Assembly: GCA_018713255.1 (NCBI GenBank)
Contig: DVFL01000029.1
Location: 1-64,000 of the forward strand
Reading direction: 5' to 3'
DNA from: Candidatus Cottocaccamicrobium excrementipullorum
GTDB taxonomy: Bacteria > Bacillota > Clostridia > Lachnospirales > Lachnospiraceae
Length of the DNA: 64,000 bases
The position numbers were made by a program, and so were the translations under genes. Position 1 is the stretch's first letter; each line of letters starts with the position of its first letter. The notes under the pieces were generated by a model. It was not told the origin of the DNA. It was given only the letters and a program-made list of their open reading frames with translations, and ran no database searches. This document shows positions 8,370 to 17,586 of the stretch, one piece after another.

Positions 8370-8393
8370 GACTGCAATGCAGTCATTATACCA
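8361..8393. promoter_or_regulatory. 33-bp perfect palindrome, candidate operator
   Basis: Two 16-bp arms, TGGTATAATGACTGCA (8361-8376) and its exact complement (8378-8393), flank a single central A. Each arm contains a TATAAT. MarR-family proteins bind palindromes over promoters, and the gene downstream encodes a protein with a MarR-type domain, so autoregulation is a reasonable inference. Confidence 0.6.
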
Positions 8394-8414
8394 GCGCCGG
8401 TTCGCGTCGAACAA
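8385..8414 (-). promoter_or_regulatory. Reverse promoter facing the forward one
   Basis: On the minus strand, TTGTTC (8414-8409), 18 bp, TATAAT (8390-8385). It uses the other arm of the palindrome. It would transcribe toward gpmI as antisense or a small RNA. Confidence 0.4.
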
Positions 8415-8469
8415 AGTGAGACAAACGCCTTGTCGAACCGTGCGCATCCCCCGGAGGGATGCCATGTTT

Positions 8470-8499
8470 TTGGAAAAAACATGGCATAATGATTATAAT
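8470..8499 (+). promoter_or_regulatory. Second forward promoter, glycosyltransferase-MarR gene
   Basis: TTGGAA (8470-8475), 18 bp, TATAAT (8494-8499), about 58 nt upstream of the start codon at 8557. It lies in the second copy of the AAAAAACATGG repeat. Confidence 0.5.
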
Positions 8500-8556
8500 G
8501 GTCTGTTTAAGACTGAATTTGGGAAGACAAACAAGCAAGGAGACGTGATTAGAATA

Positions 8557-9897
8557 ATGAATCCAACTGTCAGCATTATTGTGCCGGTGTATAATGCACA
8601 GGAATATCTGCGTCGGTGCATTGACAGTATTTTAAATCAGGAGTATGGGGATTTTGAGCTGCTCCTTTCTGACGATGGAAGCCAGGATGAATCGGGGAAG
8701 ATCTGCGACGAATATGCGGCCCGGGATCCAAGGGTCCGGGTGATTCATAAAGAGAATTCTGGCGTGTCGGATACTAGAAACCGAGCCATGAGACTGGCTA
8801 AGGGAATGTATCTGCAGTTTGTGGACAGTGATGACTGGCTGACGCCAGATGCTACCAGGCTGCTGGTGAGGACTGCCCAGGAGCATGATTGTGATATGGT
8901 CATTGCTGACTTCTACCGAGTGGTGGGAGAACGGGTGTCTCATAAAGGAGATATTGAAGAAGACCGGGTGTTAAGCCGGGAGGAATTTGCCGGATTTATG
9001 ATGGAGAATCCAGCAGATTTTTATTATGGCGTGCTGTGGAATAAGCTGTACCGGAGAGAAATTGTTGAGAGATATCACCTTCGGATGGACGTGGAGATCA
9101 ACTGGTGTGAAGATTTTATGTTTAATCTGGAATATATCCGCCATGCAGAACGGTTTTATGCCCTGCGTACTCCAATTTATTACTATGTAAAACGAAAAGG
9201 CTCTCTGGCAGCTCAGGGAATGAGCATTACCAAAACCGTAAAAATGAAGCTGATGGTATTTGAGTACTATAACAATTTTTACAAGCATGTGCTGGATGAG
9301 GACGATTATGAGAAAAACCGTCTCCAGGTTTATCGTTTCCTCATTGATCCAGCCTCAGACGGCATGATTTGGCCTTCTGTGCTGACTGGAGCCAAGAAGC
9401 TGGGGAACGAGAGAAGTCTGGTCTGCCAGGAAACCCTGGAGGAGGACGGAATGATTGCCGATGCCTACCGGGAGAGAAAACTGCTGGAGCATTATCTGGA
9501 ACCAGCCGCCTTGAAATACAATCTCACGTTTATGGAGCTGCGCATTTTAATGTATGTGGCAGACAGCACCAGGCGGCTAAGCCGGAAAAAACTGGCGGAT
9601 CTGATGGGAATCTCCAGAGCAGGGCTTTCCGTGTCTCTTCAGAGACTGTCGGCCCGGGGATTTCTGCAGCTGGAAGAGATAAAAGGGGAAAAGGGAAAGG
9701 CCAAGGAACGGCAGATTCTGCTGTCCCTGCTTCCAGAAGCAGCGGGAGTAATTGAAGAGTGCAGATTTGCCACTGCAGATTACAAGCTGGCAAGAGTTGA
9801 AGGATTTTCTCCGGAAGAGATTCAGCTCTGGGAGGAGTTTCAGAACCGGGTAAAGCGAAACACCCAAAAGATTCTTCAGCAGCCTTTGGGGAGATAA
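8557..9897 (+). CDS. Family 2 glycosyltransferase fused to a MarR-type winged helix
   Basis: 446 residues in two parts. Residues 1-215 are a GT-A fold glycosyltransferase of family 2: SIIVPVYNAQEYL at 6-18, LSDDGSQD at 38-44, NSGVSDTRNRA at 67-77, the metal/nucleotide DxD region FVDSDDW at 88-94, and the WCEDFMFN acceptor-side block at 183-190. Residues about 320-440 resemble a complete MarR domain: LTFMELRILMYVAD, then the helix-turn-helix LSRKKLADLMGISRAGLSV (341-359), LQRLSARGFL, a basic wing and a long C-terminal dimerisation-like helix. No membrane segment is visible. The frame extends upstream to 8341 through intergenic repeats, but AAGGAG at 8537-8542 and the homology begin at ATG 8557. 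Substrate and DNA target are unknown. The fusion is one uninterrupted frame. Confidence 0.85.
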   Translation: MNPTVSIIVPVYNAQEYLRRCIDSILNQEYGDFELLLSDDGSQDESGKICDEYAARDPRVRVIHKENSGVSDTRNRAMRLAKGMYLQFVDSDDWLTPDATRLLVRTAQEHDCDMVIADFYRVVGERVSHKGDIEEDRVLSREEFAGFMMENPADFYYGVLWNKLYRREIVERYHLRMDVEINWCEDFMFNLEYIRHAERFYALRTPIYYYVKRKGSLAAQGMSITKTVKMKLMVFEYYNNFYKHVLDEDDYEKNRLQVYRFLIDPASDGMIWPSVLTGAKKLGNERSLVCQETLEEDGMIADAYRERKLLEHYLEPAALKYNLTFMELRILMYVADSTRRLSRKKLADLMGISRAGLSVSLQRLSARGFLQLEEIKGEKGKAKERQILLSLLPEAAGVIEECRFATADYKLARVEGFSPEEIQLWEEFQNRVKRNTQKILQQPLGR

Positions 9898-9915
9898 GAG
9901 AAACTGTCAAAAGAG

Positions 9916-10006
9916 AAAACAGGCGGATTTTCCAGGAGCGGGAATGCAGTGTGCTGGCAAAACGAAGCATGCTCACCGAACCATAAGAAAATCAGCCTGT
10001 TTTTTT
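9916..10006. terminator. Bidirectional terminator between the convergent GT-MarR and eno genes
   Basis: AAAACAGGCGGATTTT pairs with GAAAATCAGCCTGTTTT across a loop that can fold further. It is followed by T7 on the plus strand, and the A-rich 5' arm gives a T-rich tail on the minus strand. Confidence 0.7.
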
Positions 10007-10032
10007 GAAAAAAGACGCCGGAAGGCAGAACG

Positions 10033-11389
<1,357 letters not shown>

Positions 11390-11396
11390 TAAAAAC

Positions 11397-11425
11397 AGGA
11401 TACCAGTTCTCAGGGAAAAAAGCAA
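11397..11425 (-). promoter_or_regulatory. eno promoter
   Basis: On the minus strand, TTGCTT (11425-11420), 17 bp, TATCCT (11402-11397), with transcription expected to start near 11390. Confidence 0.6.
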
Positions 11426-11465
11426 TGGGCCTTAATGATACTTTTTTTGCAGCAGAGCTGTTTTT

Positions 11466-11526
11466 GCGAAAAACAACAGCGTCGGCGTACAGCAGGAACA
11501 ATATGTTCTGACTGTACGCCGACGCT
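11466..11526 (-). terminator. asnA terminator
   Basis: AGCGTCGGCGTACAG and its exact 15-bp complement (11478-11492 and 11512-11526), with extra pairing inside the loop. On the minus strand it is followed by GTTGTTTTTCG, directly after the asnA stop codon. Confidence 0.9.
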
Positions 11527-11530
11527 GGCT

Positions 11531-12538
11531 TTACAGAAGAATGATGTTGTGCTCCCGGCAGGTGCTGCGCATGGAAGCTGGCCAGATGCTGGCCTGAACC
11601 TCTCCGATGTGGGCCCGATCAAGAAGCAGCATGCATAATCTGGACTGGCCGATTCCTCCTCCGATGGTGCAGGGAAGTTCGCCGTTCAGCAGCATTTGGT
11701 GATAGGGAAGAGATCTGCGCTCCTCACAGCCGGCTTTTTTCAACTGTTCAGCCAGGGATGCTTCGTCTACCCGAATGCCCATGCTGGAGATTTCCAGCGC
11801 GCACTGAAGGGTGTCGAACCAGAAAAGAATATCTCCGTTTAGCTGCCAGTCATCGTAATCTGGAGCTCTGCCGTCATGAGGCTTTCCGTCAGGAAGCTGA
11901 TCACCGATCTTCATCAAAAAGACACAGCCGTGATCTTTCGTAATTCGGTTCTCTCTTTCCTTGGGGGGCAGGTCAGGGTACATTTCGTAAAGTTCCTGGG
12001 AGGTGATAAAGAAAATCTCGTCTGGAAGCTTCTTTACTGCCTGAGGATATTTATACCAAACCTCATGTTCCATGTGCTTAATGATTTTAAACAGGTTCTG
12101 GACAACGGACCGCAGGGTTTCCTCGTTGCGCTGTTTTCTGGTAATCACCATTTCCCAGTCCCATTGATCCACGTAGCAGGAGTGCAGGTTGTCCAGTTCT
12201 TCATCCCGGCGGATGGCGTTCATGTTGGTATAAAGACCTTCCCCAGGCTGGAAGCCATATTCTTTTAAGGCCAGCCGCTTCCATTTTGCCAGGGAGTGAA
12301 CCACCTCCATGGTTTCTCCTGGGATGGCGGCCATATCAAACTGGACCGGCCGCTCTACGCCGTTTAAGTTGTCGTTTAGACCGCTGCTTTTTTCCACGAA
12401 AAGAGGGGCGGAGATTCGTTCCAGATGCATTTCTCTTCCCAGTTCCTTCTGGAAGGTGTCGCGGATATATTTGATGGCGTCCTGGGTTTCCCGGACGGTG
12501 AGACGAGGGTCATAGCCCTCAGGTAAAATAAGATTCAT
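11531..12538 (-). CDS. asnA: Aspartate--ammonia ligase (asparagine synthetase A)
   Basis: This 335-residue class II aminoacyl-tRNA-synthetase-like enzyme makes asparagine from aspartate, ammonia and ATP. AsnA hallmarks are visible: [15 protein letters not shown] near the N-terminus, [48 protein letters not shown], and [14 protein letters not shown] at the C-terminus. A TTG 15 nt upstream is in frame, but it forms part of the GGAGGAA ribosome site, so the ATG at 12538 is the start. A promoter TTGCGT-17-TAGGAT (12636-12608) lies upstream. I find no T-box leader in the roughly 60-nt leader this implies. It is monocistronic and ends in a strong terminator. Confidence 0.95.
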   Translation of the reverse strand: MNLILPEGYDPRLTVRETQDAIKYIRDTFQKELGREMHLERISAPLFVEKSSGLNDNLNGVERPVQFDMAAIPGETMEVVHSLAKWKRLALKEYGFQPGEGLYTNMNAIRRDEELDNLHSCYVDQWDWEMVITRKQRNEETLRSVVQNLFKIIKHMEHEVWYKYPQAVKKLPDEIFFITSQELYEMYPDLPPKERENRITKDHGCVFLMKIGDQLPDGKPHDGRAPDYDDWQLNGDILFWFDTLQCALEISSMGIRVDEASLAEQLKKAGCEERRSLPYHQMLLNGELPCTIGGGIGQSRLCMLLLDRAHIGEVQASIWPASMRSTCREHNIILL

Positions 12539-12653
12539 CAGGTATTCCTCCAATGCTATTCAAAGGTTTCAGCCTTCAGGCTGCGTTGTTTTAGCCTGCT
12601 TCTTCCTATCCTACCATTCTGCGGAGGTAAACGCAATATTTTGCAAAAAATCT

Positions 12654-12682
12654 TTGCAAACTCCATGCTTTTGTTATATAAT
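12654..12682 (+). promoter_or_regulatory. Promoter of the SEC-C protein gene
   Basis: TTGCAA (12654-12659), 17 bp, TATAAT (12677-12682), about 60 nt before the start codon. Confidence 0.75.
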
Positions 12683-12743
12683 CATTTGGAAGCAGGTAAC
12701 AGAAGTTTCATGAAGAATAAAGAAAGATAAAGGATGGATTAAA

Positions 12744-13253
12744 ATGGCTATTTTGCAGACATGGAGAGACCTGGCTTACGGTGAGGGTCTGAATGATAAA
12801 GAGAGAGAAAATCTGTGGACCGGATATTTCACCATTGAAAAAGGAATTTATGAGCAGATTCTGTCTGATCCTACCCAGGTGATTACCGGTACGGTTAAGG
12901 AGCTGGCTGATCGGTATAATACAGAAGTGCTGATTATGACTGGTTTCCTGGACGGCATTAATGAAAGCTTAAAGGGATACGAAAATCCTATTGACACCAT
13001 GGATGAGAATACAGAAGTTCGGATTGAGATTGATCCGGAGAAATTGTATTACAATATGGTTGAGGCAAAGGCAAACTGGCTGTATGAGCTTCCCCAGTGG
13101 GACAATATCCTTACTGAGGAGCGGAGAAAAGAGCTGTATAAGCAGCAGAAAGCTTCCGGAACCATCCGCAAGCCCCATAAGATCGGCAGAAACGATCCAT
13201 GTCCCTGCGGAAGCGGAAAGAAGTATAAAAAATGCTGCGGAAAGAACGCATAA
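12744..13253 (+). CDS. SEC-C zinc-motif protein of unknown function
   Basis: A 169-residue soluble acidic protein. The C-terminus is a canonical SEC-C motif, [20 protein letters not shown] (148-167). This is the zinc-binding element found at the end of SecA and in many stand-alone proteins, where it binds ribosomes or partner proteins. The first 130 residues are mostly helical and match no family I can name. There is no signal peptide or membrane segment. Start ATG follows AAAGGATGG. It is monocistronic, between a good promoter and the terminator at 13307-13346. Confidence 0.8.
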   Translation: MAILQTWRDLAYGEGLNDKERENLWTGYFTIEKGIYEQILSDPTQVITGTVKELADRYNTEVLIMTGFLDGINESLKGYENPIDTMDENTEVRIEIDPEKLYYNMVEAKANWLYELPQWDNILTEERRKELYKQQKASGTIRKPHKIGRNDPCPCGSGKKYKKCCGKNA

Positions 13254-13306
13254 AGCAGCATAAGGATAACAGAATTTCCCGAGGAAACTCCAGGGAGAAG
13301 AGACGG

Positions 13307-13346
13307 AAGAGCCGCTGTGCCAATAATGCATTCAGCGGTTCTTTTT
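13307..13346 (+). terminator. Terminator after the SEC-C gene
   Basis: GAGCCGCTG pairs with CAGCGGTTC (one G-U pair) and is followed by TTTTT. Confidence 0.75.
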
Positions 13347-13426
13347 ATGTATGAAGTATCTATCCGGCAAAAGCGGCTGGCAGGGCTTTGCCGGATTCGT
13401 GAAAAACAGAGAGGACAGGTGAAAGC

Positions 13427-14227
13427 GTGGAGGCATATACCAGTTTTGCTGAAGTTTATGATATGTTTATGGATAACATTCCTTATGAAGAATGGTGCGC
13501 CTATCTAACCGGGCTTCTCAAGGAATACGGAATCAAGGACGGATTGATTCTGGATTTAGGATGCGGTACCGGTTCGATGACGGAGCTTTTGGCGGCGGAA
13601 GGGTACGATATGATTGGGGTGGACAATTCCGCCGATATGCTGGAGATTGCGCTGGAAAAGAGAAGCCGTTCCGGCAGAGACATCTTATACCTTCAGCAGG
13701 ATATGCGGGAGTTCGAGCTTTACGGCACTGTCCGCGGGGTGATCTGTATCTGCGATTCCTTGAACTACCTGCTGGAGAAACAGGATATTGTGGAAACTTT
13801 CCGGTTGGTCAATAATTATCTGGATCCGGGGGGAATTTTTATTTTTGATGTAAATACGGAGTATAAGTACAGAGAGCTGTTGGGAGACAGGACCTTTGCA
13901 GAAAACAGGGAGGATGGAAGTTTTATCTGGGATAATTATTACGATGAAGAGAGCCGGATCAATGAATATGATCTTGCGCTGTTTATTCCAGTTTCTGAAG
14001 GGCAGGAAGGACGCCTTTACCGGAAATATGAAGAAACCCATTTTCAGAGGGCCTATTCTCTGGAGGAGATTAAGCAGGCTCTGGCGGAAAGCGGCATGGA
14101 GTTTCTGGCCTGTTATGACGGAAGAGGCGAAGGCCGCAGTGCTCCCACAAAGGACAGCGAGAGGATCTACGTGATTGCCCGGGAACGGGGCAAGGAAAGA
14201 TCTGATGAAGAAAGAAAAGGAGATTAA
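13427..14227 (+). CDS. Class I SAM-dependent methyltransferase
   Basis: 266 residues. Motif I, LILDLGCGTGSMTELL (41-56), and the acidic motif II, MIGVDNSADML, identify a Rossmann-fold S-adenosylmethionine methyltransferase. ICICDSLNYLLE is the post-II block. The substrate is not evident; the closest general type is the small-molecule methyltransferase_25 group. The start is GTG at 13427 behind AGAGGACAGG. An ATG start would lose the conserved N-terminal YTSFAEVYDMFMD. The stop codon is 2 nt from the hslO start, so the two are co-transcribed and probably translationally coupled. Confidence 0.85.
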   Translation: MEAYTSFAEVYDMFMDNIPYEEWCAYLTGLLKEYGIKDGLILDLGCGTGSMTELLAAEGYDMIGVDNSADMLEIALEKRSRSGRDILYLQQDMREFELYGTVRGVICICDSLNYLLEKQDIVETFRLVNNYLDPGGIFIFDVNTEYKYRELLGDRTFAENREDGSFIWDNYYDEESRINEYDLALFIPVSEGQEGRLYRKYEETHFQRAYSLEEIKQALAESGMEFLACYDGRGEGRSAPTKDSERIYVIARERGKERSDEERKGD

Positions 14228-14229
14228 AC

Positions 14230-15111
14230 ATGGCAGATTATTTGTTGCGTGCAACGGCAGCTCAGGGACAAATCAGGGCATTTGCGGCGACTACCAGAGA
14301 TGTGGTGGAAACGGCCCGGGCTGCCCATAATACCAGTCCAGTGGCAACGGCAGCGCTGGGACGTCTGTTGACTGCCGGAGCTATGATGGGAATTATGATG
14401 AAGGGTGAAGATGACCTGCTCACCCTTAAAATTCAGGGCGATGGGCCGATTGAAGGGCTGACGGTAACGGCAGATTCTAAAGGAGACGTCAAAGGATACG
14501 TTTTTAATCCTTCGGTAATGCTTCCTCCTAATGCCAAGGGAAAGCTGGATGTAGGGGGCGCTCTTGGAGTAGGGGTTTTAAGCGTAATCCGGGATATTGG
14601 GCTGAAAGAGCCTTATGTAGGACAGACTATCCTGGTAACCGGAGAGATTGCAGAGGATTTAACGTACTATTTTGCTACTTCTGAACAGACTCCTTCTTCC
14701 GTCGCCCTTGGGGTGCTGATGAATAAGGATAATACCGTGCGGCAGGCCGGGGGCTTTATTCTGCAGATGATGCCTGGCGCCCAGGAGGAGGTAATTTCCC
14801 GATTGGAGAATAAGCTGAAGGAAATTACTTCAGTGACTCAGCTTCTGGATGAAGGAAAGACGCCGGAGATGATTCTGGACTATGTGCTGGGTGAATTCGG
14901 TCTGGAGATCAATGAGAAGCTTCCCACTCGGTTTTACTGCAACTGCACCAGAGAGAGGGTGGAAAAAGCTCTGGTCAGCGTTGGGCGAAAAGAGCTTCAG
15001 GAAATGATTGACGATGGAAAACCTGTTGAGGTGAACTGTCATTTCTGCAATAAGAATTACACCTTTTCCGTGGAGGAATTAAAGAAGCTTTATGAAAAAG
15101 CAGTAAGATAA
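14230..15111 (+). CDS. hslO: Hsp33 redox-regulated chaperone
   Basis: This 293-residue cytosolic holdase is activated when its zinc centre is oxidised. The core motif TAALGRLLTAGAMMG, the GPI(E)GLTV block and YVGQTILVTGEI are as in HslO. The C-terminal redox switch has the expected CxC (YCNCTRERV) and CxxC (CHFCNKNY) pairs. It is preceded by the methyltransferase gene with a 2-nt gap and followed by a GC-rich terminator. Co-transcription with a methyltransferase hints at, but does not prove, a shared stress role. Confidence 0.96.
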   Translation: MADYLLRATAAQGQIRAFAATTRDVVETARAAHNTSPVATAALGRLLTAGAMMGIMMKGEDDLLTLKIQGDGPIEGLTVTADSKGDVKGYVFNPSVMLPPNAKGKLDVGGALGVGVLSVIRDIGLKEPYVGQTILVTGEIAEDLTYYFATSEQTPSSVALGVLMNKDNTVRQAGGFILQMMPGAQEEVISRLENKLKEITSVTQLLDEGKTPEMILDYVLGEFGLEINEKLPTRFYCNCTRERVEKALVSVGRKELQEMIDDGKPVEVNCHFCNKNYTFSVEELKKLYEKAVR

Positions 15112-15120
15112 GGAGCGCAA

Positions 15121-15164
15121 AAAGGGGCCGGCTGCATCAGCTGCAGCGGCCCCTTGTTTGTAAT
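15121..15164 (+). terminator. hslO terminator
   Basis: AAGGGGCCGGCTGCA pairs with TGCAGCGGCCCCTT with one bulge around a short loop and is followed by GTTTG. Confidence 0.75.
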
Positions 15165-15248
15165 CATGATTTAACCAATATAACTTACTTCAAATAAGTA
15201 TCACTTCTGATCTATATTGAAAAAGGTACACTGTAATTTGATGATTAA

Positions 15249-15446
15249 TTAGAGCTTGGTTACGTTAGTTGCCTGCGGTCCCTTTGCACCGTTAACTACG
15301 TCAAACTCAACCTGAGCGCCTTCGTCCAGAGACTTGAAGCCTTCCATGTTTAAGCCGGTGTAGTGAACAAACACGTCATTGCCCTGCTCGTCGGAAATAA
15401 ATCCGTAGCCTTTTTGGTTGTTGAACCACTTAACTGTACCCTTCAT
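15249..15446 (-). CDS. Cold-shock protein (CspA family)
   Basis: This 65-residue single OB-fold RNA chaperone has RNP1 KGYGFI and RNP2 VFVHYT, starting [11 protein letters not shown]. The frame continues upstream without a stop to 15503, but GGAGG 6 nt before ATG 15446 and the family length fix the start. It is transcribed alone from TTGACT-17-TATCCT, with an inverted repeat at the extreme 5' end of the predicted mRNA. Confidence 0.97.
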   Translation of the reverse strand: MKGTVKWFNNQKGYGFISDEQGNDVFVHYTGLNMEGFKSLDEGAQVEFDVVNGAKGPQATNVTKL

Positions 15447-15487
15447 ATGATACCTCCACAAGATATAAAAAAATAAAATGTATGTGT

Positions 15488-15506
15488 GTTGTGAACAATT
15501 CACAAC
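15488..15506. promoter_or_regulatory. Inverted repeat at the csp transcription start
   Basis: GTTGTGAA-CAA-TTCACAAC is a perfect 8-bp inverted repeat. The csp promoter predicts a start near 15507, so the mRNA would begin with this hairpin. It may be an operator or a stabilising 5' stem-loop. Confidence 0.6.
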
Positions 15507-15513
15507 TGCACTA

Positions 15514-15542
15514 AGGATACCATAGTTTTCCTGCTAAGTCAA
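15514..15542 (-). promoter_or_regulatory. csp promoter
   Basis: On the minus strand, TTGACT (15542-15537), 17 bp, TATCCT (15519-15514). Confidence 0.65.
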
Positions 15543-15600
15543 ATTATTTTCAAGGATTAGGACAAACTTTTCACAAAAATGAAGAATCTTTAATTTGGAT

Positions 15601-15629
15601 TTTACAAAGGGCTTCAGCCGTGCTATACT
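15601..15629 (+). promoter_or_regulatory. Promoter of the DUF5662 gene
   Basis: TTTACA (15601-15606), 17 bp, TATACT (15624-15629). The predicted start near 15636 lies beyond an in-frame upstream start at 15620, supporting ATG 15671. Confidence 0.65.
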
Positions 15630-15670
15630 TATTCTCTGCAAAGATTGAGAAAAGATTAACGAGGTACTAC

Positions 15671-16222
15671 ATGAAGATCATCAACATAAAGCGGCATTTC
15701 TGCACCATTACCCATCATAAGCTTCTGGTCATGCGGGAATGCTTTAAGGTGGGGCTTTACCGTCAGGGATTGCTTCACGATTTGTCAAAATACAGTCCGG
15801 CAGAATTTTGGACAGGAGTTCGCTATTATCAGGGAAACCGCAGCCCGAATGCGGCAGAGCGGGAGGAGAAGGGGTATTCTTCTGCCTGGCTCCACCACAA
15901 AGGAAGAAATAAGCATCATTTTGAATATTGGATTGATTTTTCTAATGATCGGAGCAAAGGCCTGGTGGGGAATAAAATGCCTCTTCGGTATGTAATTGAG
16001 ATGGTATGTGATCGGATCGCAGCCTGCAAGGTTTATCGGGGAGAGCATTACCGCAGCGATGCTGCCTGGGAGTATTATCAGCTTACCCGTCCGTACATTA
16101 CGCCGCTGCTGCATCCCCAGACTCAGGCTTTGCTGGAAGAGCTTTTGCTGATGCTTAAGGAGGAAGGGGAGGAGAAAACCTTTGCCTATATCCGAACGCT
16201 TTTGAAAAAAGGAGAATATTAG
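15671..16222 (+). CDS. DUF5662 family protein
   Basis: 183 residues, no membrane segment. The conserved features are histidine and aspartate clusters: ITHHKLLVMREC, LLHDLSKYSPAEF and HHKGRNKHHFEYW. They resemble the metal-binding pattern of HD-type phosphohydrolases and are what I associate with DUF5662. No substrate is known to me. The start was chosen at ATG 15671 (AACGAGG 8 nt upstream) because the promoter excludes the longer form. It converges with the exonuclease gene, whose stop lies 25 nt away. Confidence 0.65.
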   Translation: MKIINIKRHFCTITHHKLLVMRECFKVGLYRQGLLHDLSKYSPAEFWTGVRYYQGNRSPNAAEREEKGYSSAWLHHKGRNKHHFEYWIDFSNDRSKGLVGNKMPLRYVIEMVCDRIAACKVYRGEHYRSDAAWEYYQLTRPYITPLLHPQTQALLEELLLMLKEEGEEKTFAYIRTLLKKGEY

Positions 16223-16247
16223 TCCAGGGATGGATTGAATGAGCAGA

Positions 16248-17330
16248 TCAGGGCTGGGCCAGAGAGAGAATCTGGCGCAGGTACTGGTCTGCTTTTTCTG
16301 TTTCCTGAAACATATCCGGCTGGTAAAGTGCATAAATCTGGGGACTGGCATATTCCGGGCGGAAAACGGGTGTCCACAGTCCTTGAAACTGGGGAAGAAA
16401 AAGGCCGGTCTGTTTTCCGTAGCAGGTTTTGGCAGTGGCCTGGCGTCTGGCGCTTTTGGCCACATAGGCGCCTACGCTTTTGTGCACGGCCATGTCTTCA
16501 GCCGGCAGGTAATAATAATCCTTGTAATTCGGGTAAAAGTATTTTAGTTCTCCCTGAAGTAAAGTAATGCGGCAAAGGAGACGGTTTCCTTCCAGATCAA
16601 AATTTCCCTGGGGAAACTGGCGGTGCAGAGGAACGGGAACAGGGATGGTTTCGTATTCAAGGGTCAGTACAGGATGCTGGGAGGAAGAATCCAGAAACTG
16701 GCGGGAAAGAGAAAATTTCTCATCCAGCATATCCCGGTAGCACAAGATGGGGAGAATCGCAGGCATCCCAGTAAGATCATCTGCATTGTGCTGAATTAAA
16801 AGCTGAAACAGCTGGGGATCGGGGCTGATAAGGTAGCGGGCGTAAACCTGGATCAGCTCTCCGCCAGAATACTGGTCAATGCGGTGGATGCCAAGGAAAT
16901 CTTCTACAGCCTTCTGCTTCATGGAGTTCATGGCCAGGAGCTGGCGGCATGGACGGATTTTTCGAAAGATATCCATGCTTTTTGCCTGGGAAAAGTCCTG
17001 AGAAATTCCGTAGTGCCGGCAGCGTTTCAGGAGGAAGGGAATGTCAAAGGTATCTCCGTTAAAATGGACTGCGGCAGGATGATCGTTTAACAGGGCAAAA
17101 AAGGCTTCCAGACATTCCGGCTCGGCTTCTTTTGTATCGGCAAACCATTGGACTAATTTCCAGGAACTTTCCATTTTATCCCAGAAGATGGCGCCGATCA
17201 AATAGAGCTGATCTTGTTCTCCGGAAAAGCCGGTGGTTTCAATATCAAAAAAAAGAAGTTCCTCCAGCTTCCCCAGTCGATTTAGAGGATAAGATGAATT
17301 CAGGGAAACTGGATGTTGAATGGTAATCAT
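16248..17330 (-). CDS. YprB-like ribonuclease H-fold 3'-5' exonuclease
   Basis: 360 residues. The N-terminal 200 form a DEDD-type exonuclease: FFDIETTGFSG (ExoI, D and E), AVHFNGDTFDIPFL (ExoII) and LIQHNADDLTGM (ExoIII). This is the RNase_H-like domain of YprB-type proteins, normally paired with the helicase YprA, which is not in this window. The C-terminal 150 residues are not recognised. The frame is open further upstream, but AGAAAGGAG precedes ATG 17330. The promoter at 17389-17418 serves it. Confidence 0.8.
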   Translation of the reverse strand: MITIQHPVSLNSSYPLNRLGKLEELLFFDIETTGFSGEQDQLYLIGAIFWDKMESSWKLVQWFADTKEAEPECLEAFFALLNDHPAAVHFNGDTFDIPFLLKRCRHYGISQDFSQAKSMDIFRKIRPCRQLLAMNSMKQKAVEDFLGIHRIDQYSGGELIQVYARYLISPDPQLFQLLIQHNADDLTGMPAILPILCYRDMLDEKFSLSRQFLDSSSQHPVLTLEYETIPVPVPLHRQFPQGNFDLEGNRLLCRITLLQGELKYFYPNYKDYYYLPAEDMAVHKSVGAYVAKSARRQATAKTCYGKQTGLFLPQFQGLWTPVFRPEYASPQIYALYQPDMFQETEKADQYLRQILSLAQP

Positions 17331-17388
17331 GAGAGAATTCTCCTTTCTGAATGACGCGCGATGTACAAACAGAACACACGCTTCCATT

Positions 17389-17418
17389 ATTATAATGGGA
17401 AAAATAAGAGTACGTCAA
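17389..17418 (-). promoter_or_regulatory. Promoter of the YprB-like gene
   Basis: On the minus strand, TTGACG (17418-17413), 18 bp, TATAAT (17394-17389). Confidence 0.7.
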
Positions 17419-17457
17419 TGAAAGAGAGGACAAGACAGAATATTTGTTCGCCTTCTA

Positions 17458-17487
17458 TTGTCAAGGACAGTTGTTTTATGTTATGAT
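17458..17487 (+). promoter_or_regulatory. ruvAB promoter
   Basis: TTGTCA (17458-17463), 18 bp, TATGAT (17482-17487). The roughly 95-nt leader contains two small hairpins (CCGGC-ATAA-GCCGG and AGGC-TTCG-GCCT). I see no clear LexA box. Confidence 0.5.
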
Positions 17488-17586
17488 GATGCACAGGAAC
17501 CTTGATGCCGTCTAAGGGGCGGCAGGGCTTTAGAAAACCGGCATAAGCCGGCAGGCTTCGGCCTGATGGAACAGGAGAATTTGTGC

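Larger units (their letters stand above)
8341..8500. repeat. Structured intergenic element with internal repeats
   Basis: This 160-bp stretch contains a 33-bp palindrome and a 7-bp stem CGGTTCG (8398-8404)/CGAACCG (8434-8440). It also has a hairpin GCATCCC (8444-8450)/GGGATGC (8456-8462). A near-repeat, AAAAAACATGG(T/C)ATAATGA, occurs at 8354-8371 and again at 8475-8492. Its density of inverted repeats is unlike any other intergenic region here. It could be a small dispersed repeat that now carries promoters for the downstream gene. Confidence 0.55.

Noticed and set aside
8341-8556. 72-codon N-terminal extension of the glycosyltransferase
   Set aside because: It translates promoter boxes and inverted repeats and has no homology. 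AAGGAG and the GT2 fold begin at 8537-8557.
11493-11511. GAAC-N5-GTTC, resembling a LexA box
   Set aside because: It lies in the loop of the asnA terminator, far from any start site, and the spacing differs from the Bacillus GAAC-N4-GTTC consensus.
12539-12650. Possible T-box leader before asnA
   Set aside because: No AGGGTGGNACCGCG antiterminator element is present and the leader is short. The same holds for 33360-33569 before glnS.
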